A stretch of DNA of 64,000 nucleotides from Coffea arabica (Eukaryota > Streptophyta > Magnoliopsida > Gentianales > Rubiaceae), in assembly GCF_036785885.1 (NCBI RefSeq), contig NC_092310.1:2728001-2792000 (forward strand). Reading direction: 5' to 3'. Shown piece by piece: positions 34,307 to 46,277 of this stretch. The position numbers and the translations under genes are program-made. Under the pieces are notes generated by a model. The model made no database searches, was not told the origin of the DNA, and saw only the letters and a program-made list of their open reading frames with translations. Every line of letters begins with the position of its first letter. Position 1 is the first letter of the stretch.

Positions 34307-37300
34307 ATGGATATCAAATATTTGGGATTAAATAATGGTGATGATGATATTTGTCTCATTGATAGTGCTACTACGCACACCATATTGAAAAATAAAAAAT
34401 ATTTTTCTTATTTGAAAATGGGAGAGACAAATGTTAATACCATTAGTGGTAGTGCAAAATTGATTGAAGGCTCCGGAAGAGCCACTATATTTCTCCCTGA
34501 AGGGACTAAAATTATTGTAAATAATGCACTATTCTCTCCTAAGTCCCGAAGAAATTTATTAAGTTTTAAACATATTCGCGAAAATGGATATCATATCGAG
34601 ACAATGACTGAGACAAATGGTGAATTTTTATTAATCACAAGTATCCTTTATGGGAAAAAATGCAAAGTAGAAAAATTACCTTCTTTTTCTTCTGGGTTAT
34701 ATTATGCACAAATTAGTGCAATTGAAATTCATCACCTAGTAGACCAGAAGTCTACTCGTCCCGATGATTTTATGATTTGGCATGATCGTCTCGAACATCT
34801 TGGATCTATAATGATGAGACGAATAATTGAGAATTCACATGGCCACTCATTGAAAAATAAAAAAGTATTAAAAGCCAATGAATTCTCTTGTGTTGCTTGT
34901 TCTCAAGGGAAATTAAATATTAGACCATCACAAGTTAAAGTTGGGACTGAATCCTCTGCATTTCTAGAACGAATTCATGGTGATATATGTGGGCCTGTAG
35001 ATCCACCATGTGGACCATTTCGATATTTTATGGTGCTAATTGATGCATCAACTAGATGGTCACATGTATGTTTATTATCTACTCGCAACTTGGCATTTGC
35101 GAGATTACTTGCTCAAATAATTAAATTGCGAGCACAATTTTCAGATTTTCCAATAAAGAAAATTCGTCTAGATAATACTGGTGAATATTCGTCACATGCT
35201 TTTGACGATTATTGTATGTCCATTGGAATAACTGTTGAACATCCTGTAGCCTATGTTCACACACAAAATGGTCTAGCCGAATCACTTATTAAACGGCTAC
35301 AATTAATTGCTAGACCATTGTTGATGAGGTCTAAGCTTCCTTCATCTGCTTGGGGACATGCTATTTTACATGCAGCAACACTTGTGAGAATTAGGCCAAC
35401 AAGTTATCACACTTATTCTCCCCTACAATTAACTTTTGGTTATGAGCCAAATATTTCTCATTTACGAATATTTGGTTGTGCGGTGTATGTTCCAATTGCA
35501 CCGCCCCAACGTCGTAAATTGGGCCCACAAAGAAGATTGGGGATATATGTCGGATATGAATCACCTTCAATCATTAAGTATATGGAACCATTAACAGGTG
35601 ATTTATTTACTGCGAGATTTGCAGATTGTCATTTTGACGAATCACATTTTCTGACATTAGGGGGAGATAAAAATCAACCGAAAAAGGAAATCACTTGGAA
35701 AATATCATTGAATTTCCTTGATTCTCGTACTAAAGAATGTGAATTAGAAGTTCAAAGGATTATACATTTGCAAAAAATTGCAAATCAATTACCGGATGCA
35801 TTTAATGACTCCAAAAGAGTTACTAAATCACATATTCCTGCTGAAAATGCTCCGATTAAAATTGATGTCCCTAAAGGACAAATCACAAGTGCTAATGAGT
35901 CTAAAGCACGCCTGAAGCGTGGGAGATCTCTTGGTTCCAAAAATAAAAATTCTCGAAAGAAAAGAGGAATAGATGAATCAACAATTAGTGACAAAATTCA
36001 ACCTCCTGAAGAGGTCACTCCTAAAGAGCCAATTCTTGAAGAGAATAAAATTATAGAAAATTCAATAAATTTTGTCACTTCAAGAAAAAGTTGGAACCGA
36101 AAAGAAATAATTATTGATAATATTTTCGCATATAATATAGCACTTGATATTATGGCAGAGGACGAGGATCATGAGCCTAGATCGGTTGATGAATGTCGAG
36201 GTAGAAATGATTGGCCAAAATGGAAAGATGCGATCCAATCTGAATTGGACTCACTGGCTAAAAGAAAAGTTTTTGGACATGTAGTCCAAACACCTGAAGG
36301 TGTAAAGCCAATAGGATATAAATGGGTATTTGTGAGAAAAAGAAATGAGAAAAATGAAATTGTGAGATATAAAGCAAGACTTGTAGCCCAAGAATTTTCA
36401 CAAAGGTCTGGATTTGATTATGATGAAACGTATTCACCTGTAGTAGATGCTATCACATTTAGATATCTTGTGAGTTTTGCAGTACATGAAAAATTAGATA
36501 TGCGCCTAATGGACGTCGTTACTGCATATTTATATGGGAATCTTGAAAATGATATTTATATGAGAATTTCCGAAGGATTCAACATGCCTGAAGCATGCAA
36601 ATCAAATCCTAAAAATATTTATTCTATTAAATTACAAAGGTCTCTGTATGGGCTCAAACAATTTGGACGTATGTGGTATAACCGTCTCAATGAATGTCTG
36701 ACAAAAGAAGGTTATACCAATGATCCAATATGTCCATGTGTTTTTATCAAGAAAAATGGATCAAATTTTGTGATAATTGCGGTATATGTTGATGATCTAA
36801 ATTTAATTGGAACTCCTGAAGAGATTCAAAATAGTGTTGAATATTTGAAGAAAGAATTTGAGATCAAAGATTTTGGAAAGACAAAATTCTGCCTTGGTTT
36901 ACAAATTTAGCATTTGAAAGGTGGAATTTTTGTCAACCAAACTGCTTATATCCGGAAGGTATTAAAGTGATTTTATATGGACAAAGCACATACATTGAGT
37001 ACCCCAATGGTTGTCAGATCATTAGATCCTAATAAGGATCCTTTTAGACCACGAGAAGAAAATGAAGAGATACTTGGTCCTGAAGTACCATATCTTAGTG
37101 CAATTGGTGCACTAATGTATCTTGCTAATTGTACAAGACCTGATATATCATTTGCAGCAAATTTATTAGCAAGATTTAGTTCCTCGCCCACAAGACGACA
37201 TTGGATTGGTATTAAACATATTTTTCGCTATCTCCAAGGAACAATAGATCTTGGTTTATTTTATTCAAATAAATCCAAACCTGAATTGGTTGGTTATGCT

Positions 37301-37789
37301 GATGCTGGGTATTTATCCGACCCGCATAAAGCAAGGTCTCAGACTGGTTATTCATTTACATATGGAGGCACAACCATTTCTTGGCGATCTACAAAGCAAT
37401 CACTAGTCGCCACTTCATCGAATCATGCTGAAATAATAGCAATTCATGAAGCCAGTCGAGAATGTGTTTGGTTAAGATCAATGACCCACTATATCCGAAA
37501 GAATTGTGGGTTATCCTCCGGAAAAGAAAATCCTCCAACTATATTATATGAAGATAATGCAGCTTGTATAGCTCAATTGAAAGGAGGATATATTAAAGGA
37601 GATAGGACGAAACATATTTCACCAAAATTCTTTTTTACTCATGATTTGCAAAAGAATAGTGAAATTGATGTGCAACAAATCCGATCAGATAATAATCTGG
37701 CTGATTTATTTACCAAGGCATTACCAACTGCGACATTTGAGAAATTGATGAAGAGTATTGGAATGCAACGATTAAAAGATCTCAAATGA
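34307..37789 (+). pseudogene. Copia pol: protease, integrase, reverse transcriptase, RNase H
   Basis: Same frame as gag. Order: aspartic protease with 'CLIDSATTHT' (about 34352); integrase zinc region 'WHDRLEHLG...CVACSQGK'; integrase core with 'HGDICGP', 'IRLDNTGEYSS' and 'QNGLAESLIKR' carrying the D-D-E acids. Copia reverse transcriptase follows ('GYKWVFVRKRN', 'KARLVAQEFSQ', active-site 'YVDDLNLIG' at about 36786). RNase H comes last ('VGYADAGYLSD', 'EDNAACIAQLKGGY'), ending at 37787. Stops interrupt it at 36908-36910 (TAG) and about 36968-36970 (TGA, where Arg is usual, consistent with a CGA to TGA change). Despite the young LTRs, this copy cannot make a full polyprotein. Confidence 0.93.
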
Positions 37790-37929
37790 CGTTTGCATCA
37801 GGGGGAGAAATTATTACACAAGAATAGTGTACTCTTTTTCCTTCACTAGGGTTTTTGGTCCCACTGGGTTTTTTCCTAGTAAGGTTTTAACGAGACATAT
37901 TCTTTGTGTAATGGACATCCAAGGGGGAG

Positions 37930-38270
37930 TGTTATGAAATAACAAAAATGTGGATGTCCCTTTGTATTCCCAAGGGGATTAATTCATGATTTTATGGCTA
38001 CTTATGTATAGAAGTTACAATTCATAAATCCATTCATGTAGTGGAGAAACCGTTTCATAGGTTTCTTCATATTATTGTAGTAATTGATGTTTAATAAGAT
38101 TTATGTACCTTTAATCTTGTAGTGCCTATATATAGAGGTACATTGAGACCCTTTGTGATGACTTTTGTATCTTGTTGAAATATAAGGATATCATTATTCC
38201 TTTCTCTACTCCTTTCTCTAATACTTCTTCAATTTCTATTGTAGTATTTCATTTTATTAATTTTATAACA
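37930..38270 (+). repeat. Copia 3' LTR
   Basis: 341 bp, matching the 5' LTR except for two transitions and one inserted A. Preceded directly by the polypurine tract and followed by TAGAT, the target duplication. Confidence 0.93.
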
Positions 38271-38666
38271 TAGATGCTTTTTAATCCAATAATGATTTGG
38301 TAAATCACTTATTCCCTTGAGCACATTGGTGAGATTTATTAAGATTTAAGGCCAATGCTATACTGATTGAATTGCTAGGTATTAAGATTTTGGGTTGAGA
38401 TGAATTGCAAATAATGGTGGGTTAGTTTTTGTGTTTTTTGATGAATGTTTAACTAAAGTTTTGCATGGTTAGTCCCTCACATAATTGGTCAATGGTGGTT
38501 TGCCACTTTTATGGTTTAAAACTTGGGCACGGCATGTGGACCTAGTGAGTTCCAGCCAAAATCTGCTCGAAAAAATGAAAAGGAACCAAAGGTGATCATT
38601 TTTTGTTTATTAAGAATTAAAACTAATTATTTATTTTGAAGAACTAAATTTTCACATCTGTATTAC

Positions 38667-39840
38667 GTGAGGACAACTGGTACAGTTCTCCCTTCAAAAT
38701 ACCCCATTTCCTAAATCTATCTTTAGTAGTCAGCCGTTGCCTCATTAGTAATCACAACACAAAGGAATATAGTATTACCTTTACCCCAAACTGCCTACTG
38801 CATTGTGCTTTCACACTGGAAGGAAATATTTTTTTCACGGCTGACCTGACAGAAAGACCCCTGATGAATACCCAGTCCATAACACATGATCATCTCTGTG
38901 TAGTTGACTCAAGAAAGTACTTGGAGTTACAGCCTGAAATTCCTTCACCTCACCAGTCAGTAACTCTTCTTCCACTGGGCCAACTCCAGCTTCCATCATG
39001 TATAAGATCCACCACTTTAGGCATATTATTAATTCCTAGAAACGTGCTTAATCATAATGTAATAAAAAAGGAATTTCAAATAATTTACTATCTGAAAACA
39101 CCAACTTTGCTCTTGAATTTTTCTTTTTTTTTTCCCTTCTTCTAGAATATAGTGTAAATTAAAAAAATAGGAACGTTGCATTTGCCTGACACATAGCTGT
39201 AGGGAATCGCACGAGCATGCACAGCGAAAAAATTAAAATTTTTGATCCCTTAATAGATCGTCTTTCGATTAAGTTCACATGACATAGAGTTTGTTTCAAA
39301 AGATTTTTTCGACCCATGAAAATCTTCTTAAAGCCATGGAGTTTGAAGCATAGGACGGCAAAGAGATCTATGTAACCGCACATGGGTCTAGCCTCTAATG
39401 GTAATCAACATAAACTTCCTTAGTTAGAACCTCCTAGATTGAATCAACTTTGCTAGATTAGTGCTAACTTCCTTAGTTAGAACCTCCTAGATTGAATCAA
39501 CTTTGCTAGATTAGTGCTAACTATTGCCAAAACACATCACATAAATTTTACAAGATAAACCCTAGTTTTTTAATATGAAAAATCCACCCAACTGAGAGAA
39601 ATAAGAGACGTGAATTTTTTCTTATTTTCTTGGACGAACTTTGAGTATTTTCCTTTCAATATTTTTGTGAAAAATCTCAGGTAATTTGTGTGTTGCTTAG
39701 TCTTGCTACCAAAAGCTTAATAAATATTTATAGACAAATAAGCTAACCAGAAACCTAAAATTAATTTTCAATAGGAATTAGTTTCCTTATTCTAATACAA
39801 CTCTTATATTTGGAAGATTTAAAATTATTTGCAGCATAAT
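38667..39840. other. Intergenic DNA with a 53-bp tandem duplication
   Basis: No supported gene. A perfect-looking 53-bp direct duplication lies at 39413-39465 and 39466-39518 (unit starts 'aacttccttagttagaacct'). The minus strand around 38690-38830 has LINE-like flavour but is too damaged to call. Confidence 0.55.
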
Positions 39841-40352
39841 TCTCTCATGTTTTGAAATAAATATAATGTTTTATCTTTCCTCAAGCATCTACCCTGCTGC
39901 TTGATAGATACCAAAGAAAATTGGTCGGAAGGGCATGCTAGGAGCATTAGTTTTTTTCTTTTTGGTAAAGAAAAGTATTGGTGTTTTCAATTCAAGTCAT
40001 CATTACAGGATAGGACATTACTTAGAACAAGCATACATTCTTACCAATTTAGCCAACATGAGTTGGTTGCTAGAAACATTAATTAATGAAGAGAATGTAA
40101 AATCAAGCTTTTGTCCCAAAAATAAAATAAAATAAAATAAGTTTATTATTCTCCAGATCCGGTGTATCAATTGATTTTTAGATCTATGCATTTGTGTCAT
40201 ATTTGGATGTACTTACCATCATTAGTGCAGATACCGGAATAAAATTACCATTTTTATCAAAACAGAAAAAAGAAAAAAGAAGTCGTGCGTATTAATTTGT
40301 GGTCGGAATGTATATAATTTGATCGTGTACATTTATGAATACAAATTTTAAA

Positions 40353-41748
40353 GGGAAAATCATTCAAAAGTCCCTCACATCTTACAAAATGACTTTTTCG
40401 TGCTTTACTTTTAAAAGTGTACTTTTACGTCCCTTACAAATTCATATTGATTAAATTTGGTCCCTATCTAGGTTTTCGACTTGTTTTTTGTCAGAATCCA
40501 CCACGTGCCTTGCACGTGATCATTTTTAAAGGCAAAATTATCAAATCAAAATTTACATAATTCAATCCATAGTCTCTCACATTTCACAAAATAAATTTTT
40601 TTTGTTCCTCACATTTCACAAAATGAATTGTTTCGTCCCTCACATTTCATAAAATGAATTTTTTCATCCCTCATATTTTACAAAATAAATTTTTTCACTT
40701 CTCATTGTTCATGTGTATGAATAACTTTTTTTAAAACTAATTTATATATCTATTTAATCTCACATGGACAATACAAATAGCATGTAATATATTTCTATTT
40801 AATTTTCGCTTAAATATACTGTTTATGTGAAATTAAAATAGATATATATATATATAGGGGTTTAAAAAATTGTTAGTTTTTTACTCATGTTCATTCCTTT
40901 TACTCGAAAATTGAAAACAAATAAGACATTTAATTCTAAACATTATGAAGTGTTTATATTGAATTAAATTTAGACAGAAAAATAAAGAAAGGAAAAGTAT
41001 CACAAAAAGAAGTAAGTAATTGACACTTTCAAATTTTAAAATAATCATAAAGTAAGAAATTGAATTGTTGGTCTTAAAGGCAGCGAGTAAAAATTTCAAA
41101 CTTAAATTGTAATTTGTTAGCATGACTATAGAATTCGAATTAACACCGATTAATTAGATACTCTTGTTAAACAAATCAAGAAATGAATTATTACTAAACT
41201 AGAAAAGATTACAAATATTGAATAGATTCACATGGTGAAATCACACACACACACACATATATATAGGTTTAAAACAAAATTATTAGATTTAAACCCATGT
41301 ATAGATCGATCTGTTTAGGTGAAATCAAATAGAGATATATTATATATTATTTGTACTGTTTAGATAAAATCAAATGGATATATTCATGAATTTAAAAATT
41401 AAAAGCTATTCTTACACGTGGTCAATGAGAGATAAAAAAAATTTATTTTGAGAAATCTGAGGGATGAAAAAATTTATTTTGTGAAATGTAAGGGACGAAA
41501 CGATTCATTTTGTGAAATCTAAGAAACTATAGATGGATTATGTAAATTTTGATTTGACAATTTTGCCTCTAAAAAATGATCACATGCAAGTCATGTGATG
41601 AATTCCGGGCAAAAACTAGTCAGAAACCTAGATAGGAACCAAGTTTGACCAACGTGAATTTGTAAAGGACGTAAAAGTACACTTTTAAAAGTAAGGGACG
41701 AAAAAAATTATTTTACAAAATGTGAGGGACGTTTTGAACGATTTTCCT
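40353..41748. mobile_element. 1.4-kb Mutator-type foldback element
   Basis: Ends 'gggaaaatcattcaaaag' and, in reverse complement of the right end, 'aggaaaatcgttcaaaacg', with inverted arms of ~350 bases. The flanking 9-bp duplication is AATTTTAAA (40344-40352 and 41749-41757). The paralogous site at about 53800-53820 reads straight through ('aatacaagttttaaaacatt'), confirming the insertion. Repeated 'gtccctcacatttcacaaaatgaa'-type units (about 35-38 bp) lie in the arms. The interior is AT-rich with no transposase. Confidence 0.88.
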
Positions 41749-41983
41749 AATTTTAAAACATTAGTACTTCTTTACAATGAGTCGATTAACCATAAGCTCT
41801 TTTTATTAATTAATCATAGGCTGGCAGTCCACTTCCCAACTCCTCCTAACGACTCAAAAAGTAAAAACTAAAAAGTCGAAAGGACATGCATAATAGAAAA
41901 ATTGAAACATTCATAATAGAAAAATTGAAGCACGGCTCTTCTGATTAGAAAGAGATTTTGCGGAGGAAAGTCGGTGATTAAAT

Positions 41984-42598
41984 GAACAATTTCTGAACAG
42001 TTTGATCAAAGAACCATCTTCCTTTCAGCAGCCTTGCACAAACTAACACAAAATTTGCCACCTAGAATATCCTGACCGTACTTCTTTAGGAAGTAGTTTG
42101 TTTGCATGGAGCTACTCAAATAGGAACAATCGCAATGCCAGTTCCTTACACACTATATCCTTCAAATGATTATATCAGAATTTAAACGAAGCATGACCGC
42201 AGAACAATGAACGAGTTTCCCAATCGAGATCTAGCTTTTAGATTTAGGAAAGTAAATTCATCAGGATGCACAAATAAAGCTAAAGCACTAGCAACTGCAG
42301 GGTGTAAAAAGCGAGCATCCACCAAAAATAACGCAAAGGTATCAATGATGTCCCGATCCCAGTAGTATCCGAAACCAATCACACGTTCATATACATGGTC
42401 ACGAAGGTGAAGGTACTCAAAGGATGGCCCTGGATTCCAGCCTGAGCTCTCAAATAAATAAGTGTTTATACTCCCCGTTTGCAAGCTGACAAATATGGTT
42501 GTCGCCTTGGGTATCTGGAAAAACCAAAAAATAAGCAGATCAGAAACATGAAAGCAAAAGCTTCATTTAAGATGGGCATGGTTTTCTACAATCATAGT
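41984..42598. mobile_element. 615-bp insertion carrying a gene 3' end, 11-bp TSD
   Basis: Flanked by GGTGATTAAAT at 41973-41983 and 42599-42609. The paralogous flank at about 53970 has a single copy. Contains one exon-like segment on the minus strand plus what looks like its 3' untranslated region. No terminal inverted repeats or poly-A tail were found, so the mechanism is unclear. Confidence 0.65.
42182..42514 (-). pseudogene. Terminal exon of an unrecognised gene
   Basis: A splice acceptor 'tttttccag' is followed by 110 in-phase codons and a stop (42184-42182). The protein begins 'IPKATTIFVSLQTGSI' and includes 'FGYYWDRDIIDTFALFLVDA' and 'HPAVASALALFVHPDEFTF'. Composition and the intact frame look like real coding sequence, but I cannot place the family. 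There are no upstream exons, so it cannot be expressed as the original protein. It lies wholly inside the 615-bp insertion. Confidence 0.5.
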
Positions 42599-43307
42599 GG
42601 TGATTAAATAATTGTGATAATAAAGTACAAACTCATGATGGGCATGGTTCAATTTTAAATCAATGGGATGAGATTAAATTTGGAACACAAATTCAATGGA
42701 AGGACAAAATTTGTTATATATGTATGCTATTTTAGTGTCTATATTTATTATTTATTTTTTAAGAGTGTTTCTTGAATTTAGGGTTAATTATTTTTATCTT
42801 TTGACCATTTTAACTAAACTTCCTAGTATTCTTTTTTGTCTTTGGTTCCCTTTTCCTTATTCTCATTTCAGCAATAAAAGAATCAGGCAACAAACGTAAG
42901 GAGATACAATTTTTTTTTTTTTTTTGCAAATTGAAAGTCTGAAATCCAAAATCTTTTACTTATAATTTCTCCTCTTCTACCACCTAATCCATTCGTTCTT
43001 CCAACACAACTAGGTACTTTGTTACCCATATGTCAAAATACAATTTATATAACTAAATGATACTCTAGCTGATTGCAAACACTTTTATTAATATTGATTC
43101 AATTTGTGTACACGGACAACATGTGCTAGACATCAAGGCATCAGGAATTCCATATTTCCACAACAATTGCCAGGTGACAATTGACAAATACCTGCTAGTC
43201 TTTTGATTATTTATGAAGAAGACAAATCAATTCCTACAACCACCCCCCCCCCTCCAAAAACCAAAAAAAAAAAAAGAGTAAAGGACAAAATACACTCTTT
43301 TGTCTCT

Positions 43308-44971
43308 TCATGATTGAATCAATTTGGATACGAAGTCTTTAGTGTTTTCATCTGAACTTCCCCCTTCTTCAAGAGCCTGTCTTGCCAAATCCTTCCACTT
43401 TTTTGCATTTTTCCTAATCTCTTGTCCTATCTCCCCCTCCATCACTATGCTTATGCATTGACCAATGACATCTCTCCTAACAATTCCATTTTCATCTGGC
43501 TGAGCCTTGATTCCCATTTTCCAAATGTCCTTTACAAACTTGGCATTCGTGCTTTGATCTGTCCATTGTGGCATTCCTATCATCGGGACTCCCAAACTTA
43601 AGGCCTCCAATGTTGAATTCCACCCACAATGAGTTATAAAGCAGCCTATAGATTTGTGGGCTAAAACGTCAAGCTGAGGACCCCATGAGATTATTAGTCC
43701 TTTGCCAAATGTTTCTTTAACAAAGTCTTTTGGCAGCTTCTTTGACTCTGATTCTCTAACCACCCAGAGAAAATGATAGCTGCTAGCTCTCAAGCCCCAT
43801 GCTAATTCTTCCATCTGCTTAACTTCAAGTTCTGCCAAACTTCCAAATGATACATAAACAACTGAACTGATTGACCTTTCATTTAGCCATGACATGCAAG
43901 CATTAGTCATTGGCTTAAAAAGATTGAGACCATACTGCTTGTCATCTTCAAGGCGCTTTTCTAAGTACACGGATGGAATAGTTGGTCCAATTGTCTTTAC
44001 CGGTAGGATTTTTGCCATCCAGTGAATCACCTAAGCAATATGTAATACAAAACCAATAAAATTCATAGTAGTAGACAAAATGCCACTTTTTTAGTTTTTA
44101 GTTAACAAACACCTAACTGGCATGGTCATTAAGGACTCAGGTTCCCGACTGTAATATGTGTAGGTATTATTAGATATATTGGCCGGAGGGAATCTTGATC
44201 TAGTACAAAAATTCAGCTCTCAAAAATTAGAAATCTTAAATTCAAATTCTCCTTCTCCCTCCCGGGCTTCTTAAATCTAATAATTTCCCTATTAAAATAA
44301 GAAAATAAAAAAAAGACGTATTGAAGTACGCTTACCTTCTCCTCCAACCTGTAAAATGTGTTGAAGAAGATCCAGTCAGCTTCTTCAATTTTTTCCATTT
44401 GGTCATGCACAACCAGCTGAGAAGTTGCTGGATATGGACCAGGATTAGAAACAAAAGAAGGCAGATCTGAAGCTAATAGTGGTGGCAAACCGGGAATGTC
44501 CACTTCAGTCGCCTCTAGAGGAAGCTTCAAAAGCCCTTTGTGGACATGGTAGTAGATGTTATTGACAACACAGGATTGAGTGAAGAACACACCCGCACGT
44601 ACGCCAAGATCCTTGGCTACATCTAGACACCAAGGCAAGAATGCATCATAAATGATACAATCAATAGGACGGCCCGAATCTTGAAGCTTCAAGACTAGCT
44701 TAGTCAGAGTTTCTGAGCCAACCTTTTGAAACCTAGGCAAGTATATTTTCTGTACAATGCCATTTGCTCCCTCATCATATCCATCAGAGATGGTCTCCAC
44801 TGAGATAGAAGCTGAGACTTCATCCACAGTTTCAAACAAGAACTTGGTTGTAGCAAACGTGACTTTGACGCCCTCATGTTGCAAACGCTTAGCAAATTGG
44901 AGCATTGGGTTTATGTGACCTTGGACGGGATATGGCAATATCAGGCAATGAGCTCTGTGAGTTTCCATCAA
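43308..44971 (-). CDS. UGT-C: UGT74-type UDP-glucosyltransferase, intact, mosaic
   Basis: Same family, reaction and donor type as UGT-B. Exons are 44971-44336 and 44030-43308; the intron (44335-44031) has gtaagc/ttag ends. The start could be 44971 or the next Met at 44968; the second aligns with UGT-B. The product is 451-452 residues. The catalytic-type His ('QGHINPML') and Asp ('DCIIYDAF') are kept. The PSPG box ends 'PQWTDQ' and holds 'HCGWNS'; its second residue is Gly ('WGPQ') where UGT-B and most relatives have Cys or Ala, and Gly also replaces Ala near 'PMIGMPQ'. Up to about residue 377 it is nearly identical to UGT-B; beyond that it follows UGT-A ('DIWKMGIKAQPDENGI', 'GQCISIVME'). It appears functional, though the Gly changes could alter activity. 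Confidence 0.92.
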
Positions 44972-45200
44972 TTGCTATAACCAAGAAATTTGAGAATGCA
45001 CTGTTTGGAGGTTCCAAAACCTTTGCATGGGACTTGTAGCAGAAAACACGACATTAGAATTTAATATAGCGCAGTAGGTGGTGCTGTCCATCGCCATGGA
45101 CCAATGCAAAGTTGGGATAGTTGTGATGTATATAAGATTTTATCTGATCGGTCAATTTTGGTGCCTTGCGACTTAATGGCCCATAAGAAACACATCTTAA
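44972..45200 (-). promoter_or_regulatory. UGT-C core promoter region
   Basis: A TATA-like 'cttatataca' (minus strand, about 45140-45125) lies ~160 bases upstream of the ATG, a normal distance for a 5' leader of ~120-130 bases. The bases between it and the ATG (about 45030-45120) differ from UGT-B, which has ~450 other bases at this position. A TATA box is inferred from position and sequence only. Confidence 0.4.
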
Positions 45201-46277
45201 ATGCATGTGGATACGCCGTTAAAGTCTCAAAAATTGTCGTTCAACCCCTCGTAAAAGTTAATTGTCGGCTATTCTGAACTTATTTTGAATTTTGAATAAA
45301 TTAGTTTTAATAGACAGCAAGAAATATCCTCAAGCGTACAATCTTTCTTGTGCTAGTGACATTTACATAGGGAATCTGCGAAATTCTTGACCTGCCTCCC
45401 ATGTTGTCCTTCATGTATAAAGGCTTTGTTTTTTGGCATCTAAAATATTTACTTTGTCATATCATCGTACACATACCAATTTACAAGGATAATATATTTG
45501 ATCCTCGGCCACCAACTCACGTAATCGTACTCCCTCCGTTTTATTAAAAATGTCATATTTTTTATTTAAAGATATCCTAAAATATTTATCATGTTAAAAC
45601 AGTCAAAACACTTTTTAATCTTTTTTTTAATATAATCCTTCTTTATAATCAAATACATATTACCAGTTAGATTTAAATTTTGAATTTGTGAAGGTAAAAT
45701 TAGAAAGAAAAGCATAAACATCGTAATCAAATCATTATTTTTAAAGTTGTGCCCCATATCCAAAGTTGGAATAGTTGTGTTCACCAAAAGCCAATATTTT
45801 AGATTATTTTCATTGAAGATTGTTTGGAAAAGTTTTTATAATAATATTATAGTATTTTTTTGAAATGCAAGATATATGATACATAAAATTTGTTGAAAAA
45901 TTAAAAAGATTTTAAAAAACGTGTTTATAATACAACATAAAGAAAATTTTTAAATAATTTACAAACACACTAGTAAAAATCTTTTGGAGCGGTTGCTTCC
46001 TTGCCGCTATTTCAGAGAACAATGGCTATTTTTATAAATTACAATCTTCAAATTAGCTAACCTCTAATAGCTATTGATTGGATCAGGTTGGATTTTTCTC
46101 AATCGGCACTAACACAATAAATGTCGACATTTGATAAGAAATCAACGTTGATCTTCTCCTTTTATCAATCTAATCAGAGGTAAGAATTCCAACCATGTCT
46201 GGAACTTGAGCTCAATGTTCTTACATCGTTCTTGATAGCCCTGCTACATTATTCACAGCTGTAAAGTGCATAAACAA
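45201..46277. repeat. Right arm of inverted duplication upstream of UGT-C
   Basis: Reverse complement of about 9775-10236 and 10691-11345 of the left arm, with the 454-bp insertion absent here. Includes a Stowaway-like 'tactccctccgt' end at about 45528. No gene. Confidence 0.8.

Larger units (their letters stand above)
32655..38270 (+). mobile_element. Young Ty1/copia retrotransposon, full length
   Basis: LTRs are 32655-32994 and 37930-38270, both starting TGTTATGA and ending TATAACA. The flanking 5-bp duplication is TAGAT at 32650-32654 and 38271-38275. By eye the LTRs differ by two transitions and one single-base indel over 340 positions, indicating a recent insertion. Downstream of the 5' LTR is 'cgttattagcacga', a candidate primer-binding site whose tRNA I cannot assign. 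The polypurine tract 'aagggggag' (37921-37929) abuts the 3' LTR. All coding blocks lie in one frame but are broken by several stops. Confidence 0.95.
31586..38666. mobile_element. TIR (MULE-like) element interrupted by a copia element
   Basis: The left terminus 'gatgtgaaaatttagt' (31586) and the right terminus, reverse complement 'cagatgtgaaaatttagt' (about 38666), form inverted repeats of ~280 bases. They share 'tgatcattttttgtt', a '..cggcatg..' region and 'agttaaacattcat' near 31791 and 38445. Without the nested copia element (32655-38270) it would be about 1.5 kb. No perfect target duplication was found. A partial copy starts at about 55420 and is cut by the Athila element at 56082. Confidence 0.65.
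39841..43307. repeat. Right arm: 3' flank of UGT-C (A/D type)
   Basis: 39841-40140 matches 52588-52880, 41749-41960 matches 53800-53950, and 42600-43260 matches 54000-54550, all in direct orientation. It is therefore a second copy of the flank found next to UGT-D and, inverted, next to UGT-A. It is interrupted by a foldback MULE (40353-41748) and a 615-bp gene-fragment insertion (41984-42598). Apart from those, no gene is seen. Confidence 0.75.

Noticed and set aside
36909-36976. A separate short gene between the two copia pol blocks
   Set aside because: The same frame continues across two stops; it is one broken pol.
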